Source: Halovenus rubra (lineage in GTDB: Archaea; Halobacteriota; Halobacteria; Halobacteriales; Haloarculaceae). From it: DNA of 64,000 bases. The stretch is taken from NCBI RefSeq assembly GCF_026586665.1, contig NZ_JAODIY010000010.1, positions 186,001-250,000 on the forward strand. Reading direction: 5' to 3'. Below are positions 27,093-37,800 of this stretch, one piece after another. The notes under the pieces are model-generated. The model was not told the origin of the DNA. It was given only the letters and a program-made list of their open reading frames with translations, and searched no databases. The position numbers and the translations under genes are program-made. Positions within the stretch are counted from its first letter, which is position 1. Every line of letters begins with the position of its first letter.

Positions 27093-28487
27093 CTACCACT
27101 GGCGGACAGTCGGAGAGAGATAGCGGGTCAACGCCTGTCCAAACTGGTCGGTGAGTGTCGCCATCTCGTCGCTATCAAGCAGCTCGTACTCATCCGCCAT
27201 CGCGTCGTCGATATGAACGCCAAGAGAAACATCGAAGAGCGCATCGCTTTCGAGGAACGACCGCGCACTCGTGACTGAGCGCTCGCGCTCGACGACGTAC
27301 CGGTCATCCTCGATAAACGGCCCGGACGCATCACCGTCGGCATAGGCGTCGTGGAACCGTTGGGCGTGTTTCCGGACCTGAACCGGCGGTCCAGTGTGGC
27401 GTTCAACCTGTGGCCGTTCGGCGACAGCTAATTCAAACAACAAAAGCAGGTCTTGCTCGGCAGCGAACGCGGCAGTCCGAAACACGTCGAAACCACAACG
27501 GTCGAGTTCGTCCGCAATCCCCTCACGGGACCGCTCTAGCTGGGGCCACAACTGGTCATCGACAATATCGGGCCGCTCAAACCGCAATGCCAGTGCCGTT
27601 GTCCCGCGGGCGTCAAACTCCGCGCGAATCTCGGTTGTCGAAAGTTGCTCGCGCTTTCGTGGAAAAAACAGGCTCTCGTGAGGGGTATCGACAACTTCGC
27701 GTGCAAAATGCTGAAATCGGGCGACATTGGCCCGAGAAAGGACGGCCGCGACGTTCCGGTCGGGGTCAGTCGGGTCGATGACGACAACCGGGTCGTCAAA
27801 CTGGTCGCCAGCAGCAGCAACTGTTTCACCACCGTGGTTTTCAGGGTCGAACGCAATCGGCGGTGACCAGTCGGCAGCGGCCTCGACAAGCGGTCGAAAG
27901 CCGTCGTATTCGAGGACGAGCAGTTCCGTCAGATAGCCCGAAAAACCCTCAGTTTTCAGGTCACTGCCATAGACGCCACTTCCACGCATGAACTGTTTGC
28001 AAATCCGGACATCTCTGGCGAGTTCAGGCGTCATTCGTTCACGCAGGTACCGCGTGTGAAACGGGGTTCGGTCGACTGACGACTGAATGTCGGCTGCCTC
28101 CTCGACAGCGTAGCACGGGACAAGGTCGACAGCAAACCCCTCGAATTCACCGACAACGTACGGATGTTCCGCGAACTCCTCGCGGCCCTCGGGGAGGACA
28201 GCGTGGCCAATCTCGAGACCATATTTCTCCAACTCGTCTGAATCGAGCGTCGGAGAAAAACAGACGAACAAATCGATATCCCGCCCGCCGGCGAGCCAGG
28301 TTCCGCGAGCAGTCGAGCCGGCCTGCATTACTTCAGCGTCAACTGGAAGAGTAGACAGTGCTTCGATAGTCCGTTCGGTGAGCCTCTCGACGGCAACGTC
28401 GAGGGCGGCGCGTTCATTCTCGTCTGGCACGACTTTGTCGGCGACACTGGCGACGACAGCGTCGAAATCGGTGTCCTCGTCGCTCAT
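27093..28487 (-). CDS. cca: CCA-adding tRNA nucleotidyltransferase, class I (archaeal)
   Basis: A 464-residue enzyme adding or repairing the 3' CCA of tRNAs. The nucleotidyltransferase motif is GSTARGTWLAGGRDIDLFVC (GS followed by Asp-x-Asp), with a third acid in FAVDLVPCYAVEE. Domain order and length match archaeal class I enzymes. It lies beside tRNA-Asn, and both tRNA genes here lack an encoded CCA, so its activity is needed for both. Confidence 0.95.
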   Translation of the reverse strand: MSDEDTDFDAVVASVADKVVPDENERAALDVAVERLTERTIEALSTLPVDAEVMQAGSTARGTWLAGGRDIDLFVCFSPTLDSDELEKYGLEIGHAVLPEGREEFAEHPYVVGEFEGFAVDLVPCYAVEEAADIQSSVDRTPFHTRYLRERMTPELARDVRICKQFMRGSGVYGSDLKTEGFSGYLTELLVLEYDGFRPLVEAAADWSPPIAFDPENHGGETVAAAGDQFDDPVVVIDPTDPDRNVAAVLSRANVARFQHFAREVVDTPHESLFFPRKREQLSTTEIRAEFDARGTTALALRFERPDIVDDQLWPQLERSREGIADELDRCGFDVFRTAAFAAEQDLLLLFELAVAERPQVERHTGPPVQVRKHAQRFHDAYADGDASGPFIEDDRYVVERERSVTSARSFLESDALFDVSLGVHIDDAMADEYELLDSDEMATLTDQFGQALTRYLSPTVRQW

Positions 28488-28577
28488 ACAGTGGCGTTGC
28501 CCACAAGTACGTGAAAGCGTGTCGATGCGTCCTCAAAGCGAAACGCCTATTTTACTCATGCGACTACCGAAGAGTAA

Positions 28578-28650
28578 GCCGCCGTAGCTCAGTTGGTAGA
28601 GCACCACGCTGTTAACGTGGTTGTCCCAGGTTCGAATCCTGGCGGTGGCG
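28578..28650 (+). tRNA. tRNA-Asn (anticodon GTT)
   Basis: A 73-nt cloverleaf. The acceptor stem GCCGCCG pairs with CGGTGGC, the D-arm contains GCTCAGTTGGTAGAGC, and the anticodon stem CCACG/CGTGG encloses CTGTTAA with anticodon GTT. The T-arm is CCAGGTTCGAATCCTGG and the discriminator is G. CCA is not encoded; a T5 run follows at once and may terminate transcription. No intron. Confidence 0.97.
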
Positions 28651-28952
28651 CTTTTTGCTTCCAACGAAGATGTGTGTAGAACTACTCTCATCGAGCAGTA
28701 ATAGCCCAATCCGGCGAGATTCGGGCAAATAGGTCCCAAGATCGCAACGACGTGAGCACCCCGGAACGTCTCGGCAAGTTCGAGTCCGGGCAGCGACGTA
28801 ATTTTTCGGGAGTGACTAACGCAACTTCTGACTGAATCCGTCGAGGTACTGTTCGATCCACGAGACTGTGAAGCTCAGCTGTTCAATCAATAACCTGAAA
28901 ATCGTATCGAGCCACCACGAGCCTTTTGTCGTCGCCACCAGAACACGGCGGT
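28651..28952. other. 302-bp non-coding interval between tRNA-Asn and pheA
   Basis: No gene is seen. It contains a hairpin-forming pair CCCGGA (28760-28765) and TCCGGG (28785-28790) enclosing TTCGAG, vaguely like a tRNA T-arm, followed by a T5 run near 28802. No full cloverleaf can be drawn. The right end holds the pheA promoter region. Confidence 0.5.
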
Positions 28953-29762
28953 ATGGAAACACTCACGCTGGGGCCGGCAGGGACATATTCTCACAGGGCG
29001 GCGCGTGCCGTTTCCGACGAGGACGCAATCCAGTTTACCGAATCTGTGACCGGTATCGTCGAGACGGTCGCACAAGAGAAGACAGCCCGCGGAGTCGTTC
29101 CGGTCGAAAACAGCATCGAGGGACCAGTGACTGAGACACTCGACGCCTTCACTGAACACGAAATTGCGGTCATCCGAGAAGTTGTGACGCCGATACGCCA
29201 CGCGTTACTCGCACAGAACGAGGAGTTCGAGATTATCGCCAGCCACGCGCAGGCGCTTGCGCAGTGTCGATCCGTGCTCGAAGAGAACTATCCGGAGGCT
29301 GAACTCGAAGCCGTTACCAGCACCGCGCGGGGCGTCGAGCGCGCACACGAAGACCCATCGGTTGCCGCAATTGGGCACCCAGACAACGCCAAGGAACCGT
29401 TACAGACACTCGCCGAAGATATTCAGGACCGCTCCTCGAACGCCACGCGCTTTCTCGTCGTTGCACCGCGGGCCGACTTAGCTAAGGCCGGGAGCAAGAC
29501 ATCGCTCATCGTCTACCCGAACCGCGATTATCCGGGCCTTTTGCTTGAGTTGCTCAACCCGCTCGCCGAGCAGGATATCAACCTTACCCGGGTCGAGTCT
29601 CGACCCAGTGGCGAGCGACTCGGCGACTATGTCTTCCACGTAGATATCGCGGCTGGACTCTATGAAGACCGAACAGTCGAAGCGCTTCGGGAGATTGAGG
29701 AGTTGGCAGATGCCGGCTGGGTCCGGCGACTCGGCTCTTATGATACCGAAACTATCGTTTAG
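28953..29762 (+). CDS. pheA: Prephenate dehydratase
   Basis: A 269-residue cytoplasmic enzyme converting prephenate to phenylpyruvate for phenylalanine synthesis. The catalytic domain (1-175) shows LGPAGTYSHRAA, VVPVENSIEGPVTETLD and SSNATRFLVV with the catalytic Thr-Arg-Phe. A C-terminal ACT domain (about 185-265) with RVESRPSGERLGDYVFHVD is the phenylalanine-binding regulatory site. No chorismate mutase fusion. The ATG at 28953 gives the family N-terminus (METLTLGPAGT). Confidence 0.95.
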   Translation: METLTLGPAGTYSHRAARAVSDEDAIQFTESVTGIVETVAQEKTARGVVPVENSIEGPVTETLDAFTEHEIAVIREVVTPIRHALLAQNEEFEIIASHAQALAQCRSVLEENYPEAELEAVTSTARGVERAHEDPSVAAIGHPDNAKEPLQTLAEDIQDRSSNATRFLVVAPRADLAKAGSKTSLIVYPNRDYPGLLLELLNPLAEQDINLTRVESRPSGERLGDYVFHVDIAAGLYEDRTVEALREIEELADAGWVRRLGSYDTETIV

Positions 29763-31462
29763 TTGATTTGAGCGTTCGGTACGGTATCGTCTTGCTCTGT
29801 TTCATCGGCGGCCGGAAACTGGAGCGTAACGACAGTGCCTCGTGGTTCGTTGTGTTCGAACTCGATTGTGCCATCTGTCGCAGAGACAAGCCAGTATGTG
29901 AGCCACAGTCCTAAACTGCTTCCGTGCTGGAGTGGGGTTTCCGACGGTTTACCCAGTATTTCATGCTCTTCAGGCGGGATGCCAGGCCCGTCATCACTCA
30001 CACGCACAGTGACTATCTCAGCGTCGATGGCGACGGTCACGACAACAGTCGGGTTATCACTGTCGTTGTGTTCAAGCGCGTTCTCGACAATGTTCCGAAC
30101 TATTGTCTTCAACGGGTCGCCACCAGCAACGAAGACCATCGCAGTCGACGGTCCCTCTTGCCGTATCTCGGCATCGGGGTACAACGTCCGGTACTGTTCG
30201 ATGACATCGTCAGTAATGTCGACTACATCGATAGCACGGCGATCATCTGCGCCGAGAGTCAGGGATGTCTGGATGTGACGTGCCTTTTGACCAACGTCGT
30301 TTAGGCGAGTCGCAGCCGAAAGAATTCGCTGGAGTGATTCCCGGTCCGTCTGGTTGTTTACTTTCGCTTCCAGCACGTCAGCTTCGCCAAGAATTATATT
30401 GATTTCGTTCCGAAGGTTGTGGCGTAAGACGCGGTTTGTGACGCTCAACCGTTGCTGGTGTTCCTTGAGAGCGGTCACCTCACGTAGCGCCAGCGCGTGG
30501 CCAACCCGCTCATCTCGCTTGTTGCAAAGCGGTGAGTACCGAACGGTGTACATACGCTGGGAGTTTTTATCTGCCGTCAGAACCGTCCCATCAAGTTCGT
30601 CGAACGGTGCATTAAACAGCTCCGTAACGTGGGTTCCTATCGATAACGGTGTCCCGAGAACGTCCGAAGCGTGGTCGTTTGCCTCGATCAGATGCTCGTT
30701 CTCATCAAAGACCAGTACCCCATCCGCGAACAGGTCCGGGACACTCCGATACGCTGCGGGCGTCAAGCCAAGCAAATTATACCGGAATAGTGCCACAGCG
30801 AACGCAGCTCCCGAGATTGCAAGCGAAGATGAGGTCAGGTCAATCGACGGAAATGGGCCGATGCCGAGGTTGAACAGGAAATTAAACAGAGTTGGCACAA
30901 TGCCGCCACTGAGCATCAGAGCGGCCTGGCGTCTGTGCATTGGGCCATCACGCAGGATGACGCCGATGAAAATCAGCCATGTGAGTCCAATGAGGAGGTA
31001 CGAAAAGAGCATATTCAGCAAGAATACCGGTCCCCGAGAAAACGAGATCGTTGCTGCGTTACCAACGTACTGAACATCGACAGACTGATAGAAGAGACCG
31101 GGGGCTGGGTCTACCCACGCGGTAACTGCGGAGATAAACGGCACGACACAGAGGACAGCGTACAACTGCCAAGAGAGCCACCGTTCATAGCCTGCATACC
31201 GAAGCGCGAAGACCAAATACGCAACCGGGACAAGTGATGCACTCGGGTAGACGAGCTTGTTCCAGAACACCACCTGTTCGAGGCCAGAGACCCCAAAACT
31301 GATCGCATGTGGAGTGGCCCACAGGAACCCCATAAATGTCAGTACTGCGAGAGGCCACGCCATCGGATCCGGACGATTTCGGAGCGCAAAGACAGTGATG
31401 CCAGCACAGAGAAGTGCGCTCATGAACACGACAACCGATACAACCGACACCGTCCACCCCAT
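29759..31462 (-). CDS. 7TM-PAS sensor histidine kinase
   Basis: A 567-residue membrane sensor kinase. Seven N-terminal helices (about 1-225, histidine-kinase 7TM domain) are followed by a PAS domain (about 235-330, DLFADGVLVFDENEHLIEAN), the H-box RVLRHNLRNEINI with the phospho-accepting His, and a HATPase domain (N-box RNIVENALEHND, G1 SDDGPGIPPEE, G2 SSLGLWLTYW). The signal is unknown and no response regulator is adjacent, which is common in haloarchaea. Its 3' end overlaps that of pheA by 4 nt in convergent orientation. Confidence 0.92.
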   Translation of the reverse strand: MGWTVSVVSVVVFMSALLCAGITVFALRNRPDPMAWPLAVLTFMGFLWATPHAISFGVSGLEQVVFWNKLVYPSASLVPVAYLVFALRYAGYERWLSWQLYAVLCVVPFISAVTAWVDPAPGLFYQSVDVQYVGNAATISFSRGPVFLLNMLFSYLLIGLTWLIFIGVILRDGPMHRRQAALMLSGGIVPTLFNFLFNLGIGPFPSIDLTSSSLAISGAAFAVALFRYNLLGLTPAAYRSVPDLFADGVLVFDENEHLIEANDHASDVLGTPLSIGTHVTELFNAPFDELDGTVLTADKNSQRMYTVRYSPLCNKRDERVGHALALREVTALKEHQQRLSVTNRVLRHNLRNEINIILGEADVLEAKVNNQTDRESLQRILSAATRLNDVGQKARHIQTSLTLGADDRRAIDVVDITDDVIEQYRTLYPDAEIRQEGPSTAMVFVAGGDPLKTIVRNIVENALEHNDSDNPTVVVTVAIDAEIVTVRVSDDGPGIPPEEHEILGKPSETPLQHGSSLGLWLTYWLVSATDGTIEFEHNEPRGTVVTLQFPAADETEQDDTVPNAQIN

Positions 31463-31644
31463 GGAGGAAACTATTACAGTAGCCTATTTACATATCACGG
31501 ACAACCATCCAGCTATCGGAAGATGGTATAACACAAAAATGGGCCCATCCGGAGCTAATAGAGACACTTAAACACCAGCTGTATGTTATCTAATACCACA
31601 AGCAGGCATCGCTTACACGCATCTCACTACTACCGCAATAGAAA

Positions 31645-31655
31645 CCTTTATATAG
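31645..31655 (+). promoter_or_regulatory. Strong archaeal promoter of the thermosome gene
   Basis: CCTTTATATAG forms an excellent TATA box (TTTATATA at 31647-31654) preceded by purine-rich BRE sequence GAAA. Transcription would begin about 25 bp downstream, a few bases before the ATG at 31681, giving an almost leaderless mRNA. This fits the high, heat-inducible expression known for haloarchaeal chaperonins. Confidence 0.75.
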
Positions 31656-31680
31656 AATCACATTCAATCTTCGAGTGACT

Positions 31681-33366
31681 ATGTCTCAGCAGATGGGTAA
31701 CCAGCCCCTTATCGTTCTCTCGGAGGAGAGTCAGCGAACGTCTGGAAAAGATGCACAGTCGATGAACATCACGGCCGGGACGGCCGTTGCAGAGGCTGTA
31801 CGTACAACACTCGGCCCGAAAGGGATGGACAAGATGCTCGTCGGTTCGACGGGCAGCGTTGTTGTCACGAACGACGGCGTCACTATTCTTGACGAGATGG
31901 ACATCGAGCACCCGGCCGCAAACATGGTGGTCGAGGTTGCCCAGACTCAAGAAGACGAAGTTGGCGACGGGACGACTACTGCAGTCGTCATCGCCGGTGA
32001 ACTTCTCTCGAAGGCAGAAGACCTGCTGGACCAGGATATCCACGCAACTATCCTCGCACAGGGATACCGTCAGGCAGCTGAGGAAGCCAAGAACATCGTC
32101 GAAGAGATCGCTATCGAGGTTGACGAAGACGATACTGAGATCCTCGAAAGCGTTGCTCGCACCGCCATGACTGGCAAGGGTGCCGAGAGCGCCAAAGAAC
32201 AGCTCGGCGAGCTTGTCGTGCGCTCGGTCCAGTCAGTCGCCGACGATGAAGGAATCGACACCGACAACGTTCAGATCGAGACGGTTGTCGGCTCCTCAAT
32301 CGACGAGTCCAGTCTCGTCGAGGGCGTTATCGTGGGCAAAGACCGTGTTCACGAGAACATGCCTAAATTCAAGGAAGACGCAGACATCGCGCTGCTGGAC
32401 ACCGCTATCGAAGTCCCCGAAACCGAACTCGACACCGAAGTCAACGTTTCTGACCCCGACCAGCTTCAGGAGTTCCTCGACCAGGAAGAAGAGCAGCTCC
32501 GCAACCTCGTCGACAACATCGTCGACTCCGGTGCTGATGTCGTCTTCTGCCAGAAAGGTATTGACGACATGGCACAGCACTACCTCGCCGAAGAAGGCAT
32601 TCTCGCAGCCCGACGCGCGAAGAAATCTGACATGCAGGCGCTTGCTCGCTCGACGGGTGCGCGTGCTATTTCGAACATCGAAGATATCAGCGAGGACGAC
32701 CTTGGCTTTGCTGGCTCGGTCACCGAAAAGGAACTCGCCGGCGACGAGAAGATTTTCGTCGAAGATGTCGACGACGCTCGTGCTGTCTCGCTCATCCTTC
32801 GTGGCGGTACCGACCACGTTGTCGACGAAGTCGAGCGCGCAATCGAAGACTCTCTGGGCGTTGTCGCCGCGACGCTTGAAGACGGCAAAGTCGTCCCCGG
32901 TGCCGGTGCACCGGAAACAGAGCTCTCGCTCCAGCTGCGTGACTTCGCTGACAGTGTTGGCGGCCGTGAGCAACTCGCTATCGAAGCCTTCGCCGACGCA
33001 ATCGACGTCATCCCGCGCACGCTCGCAGAGAACGCCGGGCTTGACCCGATCGACTCGCTCGTCGAGCTCCGTAGCGAGCACGACAGCGACAACACGTCCT
33101 ACGGACTTGACGCTGATAGCGGATCCGTTGACGACATGAGCGACGTGGCAGTCGAACCGCTGCGCGTCAAAACGCAGGCTATCGAGTCCGCGACAGAAGC
33201 TGCCGTTATGCTGCTGCGCATCGACGACGTCATCGCTGCTGGTGACCTCAAGGGTGGCCAGGGCGACGACGATGATGACGAGCCCGCAGGCGGCCCAGGC
33301 GGCATGGGCGGCGGCATGGGTGGCGGCATGGGCGGTATGGGTGGCGGCATGGGCGGCATGATGTAA
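31681..33366 (+). CDS. Thermosome (group II chaperonin) subunit
   Basis: A 561-residue subunit of the ATP-driven double-ring chaperonin. Diagnostic segments are [30 protein letters not shown] (phosphate-binding Gly-Asp-Gly-Thr-Thr) and [13 protein letters not shown]. The C-terminus is a Gly-Gly-Met repeat tail that projects into the chamber. The start is the ATG at 31681 (an in-frame GTG at 31675 is possible). Haloarchaea have several paralogues; the window does not show which one this is. Confidence 0.97.
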   Translation: MSQQMGNQPLIVLSEESQRTSGKDAQSMNITAGTAVAEAVRTTLGPKGMDKMLVGSTGSVVVTNDGVTILDEMDIEHPAANMVVEVAQTQEDEVGDGTTTAVVIAGELLSKAEDLLDQDIHATILAQGYRQAAEEAKNIVEEIAIEVDEDDTEILESVARTAMTGKGAESAKEQLGELVVRSVQSVADDEGIDTDNVQIETVVGSSIDESSLVEGVIVGKDRVHENMPKFKEDADIALLDTAIEVPETELDTEVNVSDPDQLQEFLDQEEEQLRNLVDNIVDSGADVVFCQKGIDDMAQHYLAEEGILAARRAKKSDMQALARSTGARAISNIEDISEDDLGFAGSVTEKELAGDEKIFVEDVDDARAVSLILRGGTDHVVDEVERAIEDSLGVVAATLEDGKVVPGAGAPETELSLQLRDFADSVGGREQLAIEAFADAIDVIPRTLAENAGLDPIDSLVELRSEHDSDNTSYGLDADSGSVDDMSDVAVEPLRVKTQAIESATEAAVMLLRIDDVIAAGDLKGGQGDDDDDEPAGGPGGMGGGMGGGMGGMGGGMGGMM

Positions 33367-33528
33367 ATTCGGCGACGACCCACTTGCCACCTGACTATCG
33401 TCTCGATTGCTGACACGAAATCCGAATCTTTTCCGTTCTCGTTTCGTCCGCGTTGGACGCTGTTTTGAGTTGCTGTGAGCGAAAGCTATCGCTGTTGGCA
33501 GTTGAGTGTCGTCAAAAACGAGACTGGC

Positions 33529-33984
33529 TTAGGCGATATCGAGTTCGAACTGTTCGTGTTCCTTGGCGGGGTTAAGAACAACACTAGTATTGGACCCTTT
33601 AATTTCGGGGTCTGTAAGCAGGTTCTTGATTGTCTCGTTCATATCGTCTGTGTTACGGAACTTTCCAATAGCAATGATATCGTGGTCACCGGTTGTCTCG
33701 TAGACGCTGACCATCTGGTGGTGCTCACTGAGGGTTTCGGTTACTTCAACAAGAGAGCTTCCCTCAACCTTTAGTTGGAGGATGGCAGTTACATCGTATC
33801 CGACCGCGTCATAATCAATTTTCGGCGTGTACCCTTGGATGATTCCCTCGTCTTCAAGTTCCGATAAGTGGTTCGAAATGGTCGTGACTGACACGTCAAG
33901 GTCTTCAGCGAGGCTTCGGAGACTTGCTCGTCCATCACCAAGAAGCTCATTCACCAATTTCTCGTCTAAATTTTCGTACGTCAT
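33529..33984 (-). CDS. Lrp/AsnC-family regulator divergent from glnA
   Basis: A 151-residue regulator with an N-terminal HTH ([20 protein letters not shown], about 20-50) and a C-terminal RAM effector domain ([14 protein letters not shown]... [13 protein letters not shown]). The start is the ATG at 33984. It is divergent from glnA across 125 bp, an arrangement also seen in other haloarchaea, suggesting it regulates glutamine synthetase and itself in response to an amino acid. Confidence 0.92.
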   Translation of the reverse strand: MTYENLDEKLVNELLGDGRASLRSLAEDLDVSVTTISNHLSELEDEGIIQGYTPKIDYDAVGYDVTAILQLKVEGSSLVEVTETLSEHHQMVSVYETTGDHDIIAIGKFRNTDDMNETIKNLLTDPEIKGSNTSVVLNPAKEHEQFELDIA

Positions 33985-34094
33985 CAACCAGAAAAACGAA
34001 CGCTACCCATTAGAATTTTACGAATATACAGTTCTCACGGATTCATGCAAGGATTGCTAAAGATGAGAGGGTTTTTGTAGTAGTAGCACGCTGA

Positions 34095-34104
34095 AACACG
34101 TGTT
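34095..34104. promoter_or_regulatory. Palindrome AACACGTGTT just before glnA
   Basis: A perfect 10-bp palindrome 5 bp upstream of the glnA ATG, in the shared lrp-glnA control region. The 14-mer CTGAAACACGTGTT recurs at 56481-56494 before the DHH phosphoesterase gene. It is a candidate operator for an Lrp-type protein; Lrp sites are usually imperfect palindromes, so this is inference. Confidence 0.35.
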
Positions 34105-34109
34105 GAAAG

Positions 34110-35465
34110 ATGACAAGCGAAAACCTATCAAGGGAGGCGGAGACGGTACTCGACCGCATCGACGAAGAGGACGTAGATTTCCTGCGGTTGCAGTTCACCG
34201 ACATTCTGGGGACAGTCAAGAACGTCTCGGTTCCGGCCGATCAGGCCGAGAAAGCGTTCGCCGAGGGAATCTACTTCGATGGCTCGTCCATCGACGGCTT
34301 CGTCCGGATTCAGGAGTCAGACATGCGCCTCGAACCGGACCCAAGTACGTTTGCGGTCCTTCCATGGCGGAACAACGGTCGTGTCACGAGCGCGCGGCTC
34401 ATCTGTGACGTAATCGATACAACATCGGGAGAGCCATTCTCGGGGGACCCACGGCGGGTCTTGAAAAACGCTATTGACCGTGCTCACGAGATGGGCTATA
34501 AAATTAACGCGGGTCCAGAGCCGGAGTTCTTCCTTTTCCAGGAAGATGAAGACGGTACCGCAACAACCGAAACCCACGACAGGGGAGGTTACTTCGATAT
34601 GGCCCCCAAAGACCTCGCTCAGGACGTCCGGAGCGACATCGTCTACGGGCTTGACGAGATGGGATTCGAGGTTGAAGCGAGCCACCACGAGGTTGCTGAA
34701 GGCCAACACGAGATTGACTTCAAGTACGAAGACGCGCTGACAACGGCTGACAACATTGCTACGTTCCGTGTCGCTGTCCGTGCGCTTGCGGCTCAACACG
34801 ACCTGCACGCAACGTTCATGCCAAAGCCGATTCCGCGCATCAACGGCTCCGGGATGCATACTCACCTCTCGCTTTTCACCGAGGACGGTGAAAACGTGTT
34901 CCACGATGACGACGACGAGTTCAATCTCAGCGCGATTGCAAAGAAGTTCCTTGCAGGCATCCTCGAACACGCGCCGGCGCTCACGGCGGTCTGTAACCCA
35001 ACGGTAAATTCGTATAAACGCCTTGTTCCCGGATACGAAGCTCCCGTCTACATCGCTTGGAGTGATGTCAACCGCTCGGCACTGGTTCGGAAGCCTGCGG
35101 CGCGTGTCCCAGCCGCCTCACGCATCGAACTCCGTTCGCCGGACCCGTCGGGCAACCCATACCTCGCGCTAGCAGCGATGATTCAGGCGGGTCTCGACGG
35201 CATCGAGAACGATCTCGACTGTCCCGACCCAGTCCGCGAAAACATCTACGAGTTCGACGAGGAAAAACGCGAGGAGTATGGCATCGAAACCCTTCCTGCG
35301 AACCTCGGCGAAGCCGTCGACGCGCTCGAAGCTGACGAAGTTGTCATGGACGCGCTTGGCCCACACACTTCCGAGAAGTTCGTCGAAGCGAAACGTCAGG
35401 AGTTCCAGGATTACCTCGTCGACGTCTCGCAGTGGGAAATCGACCGGTATCTCGAAACGTTCTAA
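34110..35465 (+). CDS. glnA: Glutamine synthetase, type I
   Basis: A 451-residue enzyme forming glutamine from glutamate, ammonia and ATP. Signatures are [20 protein letters not shown], the ATP/glutamate site [20 protein letters not shown], and [20 protein letters not shown]. The adenylylation-site motif NLYDLP of type I-beta enzymes is replaced by [10 protein letters not shown], so covalent adenylylation is not expected. Divergent from the Lrp-type regulator, its likely control protein. Confidence 0.97.
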   Translation: MTSENLSREAETVLDRIDEEDVDFLRLQFTDILGTVKNVSVPADQAEKAFAEGIYFDGSSIDGFVRIQESDMRLEPDPSTFAVLPWRNNGRVTSARLICDVIDTTSGEPFSGDPRRVLKNAIDRAHEMGYKINAGPEPEFFLFQEDEDGTATTETHDRGGYFDMAPKDLAQDVRSDIVYGLDEMGFEVEASHHEVAEGQHEIDFKYEDALTTADNIATFRVAVRALAAQHDLHATFMPKPIPRINGSGMHTHLSLFTEDGENVFHDDDDEFNLSAIAKKFLAGILEHAPALTAVCNPTVNSYKRLVPGYEAPVYIAWSDVNRSALVRKPAARVPAASRIELRSPDPSGNPYLALAAMIQAGLDGIENDLDCPDPVRENIYEFDEEKREEYGIETLPANLGEAVDALEADEVVMDALGPHTSEKFVEAKRQEFQDYLVDVSQWEIDRYLETF

Positions 35466-35478
35466 CTGCGTCTTTCGT

Positions 35479-35943
35479 TTATCGAAGACTCCGTACCTTA
35501 TCCAGTATTCGTCCCGGTGTGTGGACTGCCTTTACTGTCACGCCAACCAACACCATTAGCGTATACAAGCCAAGCGTCGACAGCCAGATGACGAACATCG
35601 CGAGAATTGCCCAGCCACCGGCAAGGAAATAGAACGCACTAACAGTCATTACAGTTCCATAAAGCAAGACAAGATATGGCCCCCAGCCAGTGGCGTGGCC
35701 GCGTCGAAGGCGGGTCCGAATATACTGCTTGAGGTCGTGTTCAAGCTCATCACGGTGGACCGTTCGCTCATTGATATCTGACTCGAAGTCGTCGAGTCGC
35801 TGCTCCATGTCACGTAGCTCCTCACGCGTGACTCTCTGGCGTTCGCGCTGTGCTTGACTCGTTGGTTCATCGCTCTCTGCCGGCTGCCGGTTGCTATCCC
35901 TCTTTGTCATGTCATCGTCTGTCGGCCCATCAGCTTCACCCAT
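35479..35943 (-). CDS. Coiled-coil two-helix membrane protein
   Basis: A 154-residue protein. A charged N-terminal half with a coiled coil (REELRDMEQRLDDFESDIN) precedes two membrane helices (YLVLLYGTVMTVSAFYFLA, AILAMFVIWLSTLGLYTLMV). Similar proteins recur in haloarchaea; function unknown. It is convergent with glnA, ending 14 bp after it. Confidence 0.72.
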   Translation of the reverse strand: MGEADGPTDDDMTKRDSNRQPAESDEPTSQAQRERQRVTREELRDMEQRLDDFESDINERTVHRDELEHDLKQYIRTRLRRGHATGWGPYLVLLYGTVMTVSAFYFLAGGWAILAMFVIWLSTLGLYTLMVLVGVTVKAVHTPGRILDKVRSLR

Positions 35944-36066
35944 AGTCGCTCGTTGTGTAAGCTGTTAACGCGATACCTGTTGTAGTTGCCGGTCTTCTGT
36001 CCACGCTTGGTCCGGTACTGAGAGTCCAGACAAAAGTGCTTAAACACTCCACGAGTACGAACGTAT

Positions 36067-36465
36067 ATGGACCGGCATCGAGTAGCAATACGACGGATAA
36101 CCGCCGTCCTACTGGTGACCAGTGCGTTCCTCATCGCGCCAAGTCTTGTCGGTATCGGCGCGTCACTCCTGTTGACTGTCAGTTTTGGTGTTGCCAGCAT
36201 AGCCCTGTTTATCGTTCGTGACAGTCTGTCTGCTGTCCCGACAGTCGCCAGCTACAACCTTGGCCAGTACGCGTCCGATTTCTGGGTTGCCGGCGCACTC
36301 ACGACTGTCTTTCTCGTTGCATTTCCCACTGCCACAGCAGTCGAGTTACAGACATTGGGCGGTGTTTCTGGCTTTGTCGCAATGTTGAACTACTTTCTGA
36401 CGCCTGTCTATGCCATCGCCTACACGCTCGTAGTCGGCCTGCGTCGGACACTAAAGAGAGTCTGA
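36067..36465 (+). CDS. Small polytopic membrane protein
   Basis: A 132-residue protein with four hydrophobic helices and a short basic N-terminus (MDRHRVAIRRITAVLLVTSA) and C-terminus (RRTLKRV). No family recognised. It is divergent from the coiled-coil membrane protein and ends 18 bp before the end of trm1 on the other strand. Confidence 0.7.
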   Translation: MDRHRVAIRRITAVLLVTSAFLIAPSLVGIGASLLLTVSFGVASIALFIVRDSLSAVPTVASYNLGQYASDFWVAGALTTVFLVAFPTATAVELQTLGGVSGFVAMLNYFLTPVYAIAYTLVVGLRRTLKRV

Positions 36466-36483
36466 CTGGGACTGGTGGGATGG

Positions 36484-37584
36484 TTACTCGGCGGTCGCCG
36501 CGCGTATCTCGTCGACGGTTGCGGTCGTCTTGAATGTCGTCCCACCGTAGTGTGTTCGGGAAACATCGTGGCCGGCTTCGCTGAGTTTGTCGAGGAAGTC
36601 GTCCATCGCTGGTGCCGACCGAGTCCACCGTTTACAGAGCCGGTGTTGGTCGTAGTGTGTTGGCACCGACAGTTCAGCACCCAGCGTCTCCAGCAAGTCG
36701 GTTGCCTTGTCGGCTGTCCCCATCTCTTCAGTCACAGAGTCAGCTACTGTGGACACAAACTCGGGGTTACAGGTTGAGCCGAGGAAGACTGGTCCTGCCG
36801 TCTCGATTCCGTGGTCGCAGTTCGGACACGACGATGGTGCGTCGGCAATGAGCCCGGCTTCATTCTCGCGGTACAGGCAGTGCTCACAGTGATAAATATA
36901 CCCCAACTCGTCGACAGCCTTGTTTGCGACGGTCGCGCCACGGTCGAGTTCGAGATAGGTACGGACGTAGTGATTCGTCGCGTGAGTCACGAGCGGTCGC
37001 GGGGCGATATCGTAACGCGCCCCGGTCCTAATGAGTGCCGACAGCAACACACGGACGCCCATCTCGGCGTGGTACTCGGTGTTACGCGGAATGGTACTGT
37101 AGCTCCGGACGCCGCTCTCAAAATGTGCCCCACACAGCGGAGCGGTGTCCGTCGCGGTGACACATAGGAGATTCCGCGTACCCTGAAACGCGGCGTCAGC
37201 GAACGGAATTGGCGTCCCGAACGGGTCGAGGTCCACAACATCGAAGTAGTCGTCGTGTAACAAAGCATTGACATCCCGCTGGCGAACGTCGCCATCGAGG
37301 TCGTTGCGAGTGAGATTTTCCTGACAAAGGTCGATGGCGTCAGCATCGACATCACAGCAGGTTACATCCCAGCCATCAGCAGCGGCACGGACACCACGGA
37401 CGCCACTTGCGGTCATTGCATCGAGGTATGTCTCTACACGCGGTTCACGGTCACGATATGCACGCATAACGGCGACAGTGAGATCCCGGTTGAGTTCCTG
37501 AACCGGATTGAAAAATACCTCGTCGCCGGCACCTTCACCCTGTTCGGGGACGACGAGATCAACTGCGCCTTCCCGGACGTTCAT
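36484..37584 (-). CDS. trm1: tRNA (guanine26-N2)-dimethyltransferase Trm1
   Basis: A 366-residue SAM-dependent enzyme that methylates G26 of tRNAs. The Rossmann methyltransferase core has the catalytic [17 protein letters not shown], and [16 protein letters not shown] is part of the SAM site. A zinc-binding segment ([12 protein letters not shown]... CPNCDHG) lies at about 230-260, and the C-terminal region ([12 protein letters not shown]) is typical of archaeal Trm1. Confidence 0.95.
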   Translation of the reverse strand: MNVREGAVDLVVPEQGEGAGDEVFFNPVQELNRDLTVAVMRAYRDREPRVETYLDAMTASGVRGVRAAADGWDVTCCDVDADAIDLCQENLTRNDLDGDVRQRDVNALLHDDYFDVVDLDPFGTPIPFADAAFQGTRNLLCVTATDTAPLCGAHFESGVRSYSTIPRNTEYHAEMGVRVLLSALIRTGARYDIAPRPLVTHATNHYVRTYLELDRGATVANKAVDELGYIYHCEHCLYRENEAGLIADAPSSCPNCDHGIETAGPVFLGSTCNPEFVSTVADSVTEEMGTADKATDLLETLGAELSVPTHYDQHRLCKRWTRSAPAMDDFLDKLSEAGHDVSRTHYGGTTFKTTATVDEIRAATAE

Positions 37585-37800
37585 ACGCTCACGATGGTGG
37601 CAACGCCGAAAAGGGGTGTGGTTTTCAGGTCAGCGAGTGAACAACCGACACGAGTCGGTGTCTTCGGGGCGACCTATCGGGCGTTCAACCCGCCCTGTGG
37701 CTGCTCATCAGATCAGACGGACGCCGGCTAGCTGCTTGTATATAAACGAGCGAGAGTAAGCGGTCGAAAACTCTATTGACGTGCCAGTAAATGTCCATAT

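Noticed and set aside
28755-28800. tRNA-like remnant with a TTCGAG loop after tRNA-Asn
   Set aside because: The possible T-arm does not pair as a 5-bp stem around a 7-nt loop and no acceptor or anticodon arm can be drawn.
32296-33390. Long open frame (364 codons) antisense to the thermosome gene
   Set aside because: It is a product of the codon bias of the thermosome gene; the translation is not acidic, is Cys- and Val-rich and matches no family.
34110-35465. Adenylylation control of glutamine synthetase
   Set aside because: The NLYDLP tyrosine motif is absent and no adenylyltransferase gene is near.
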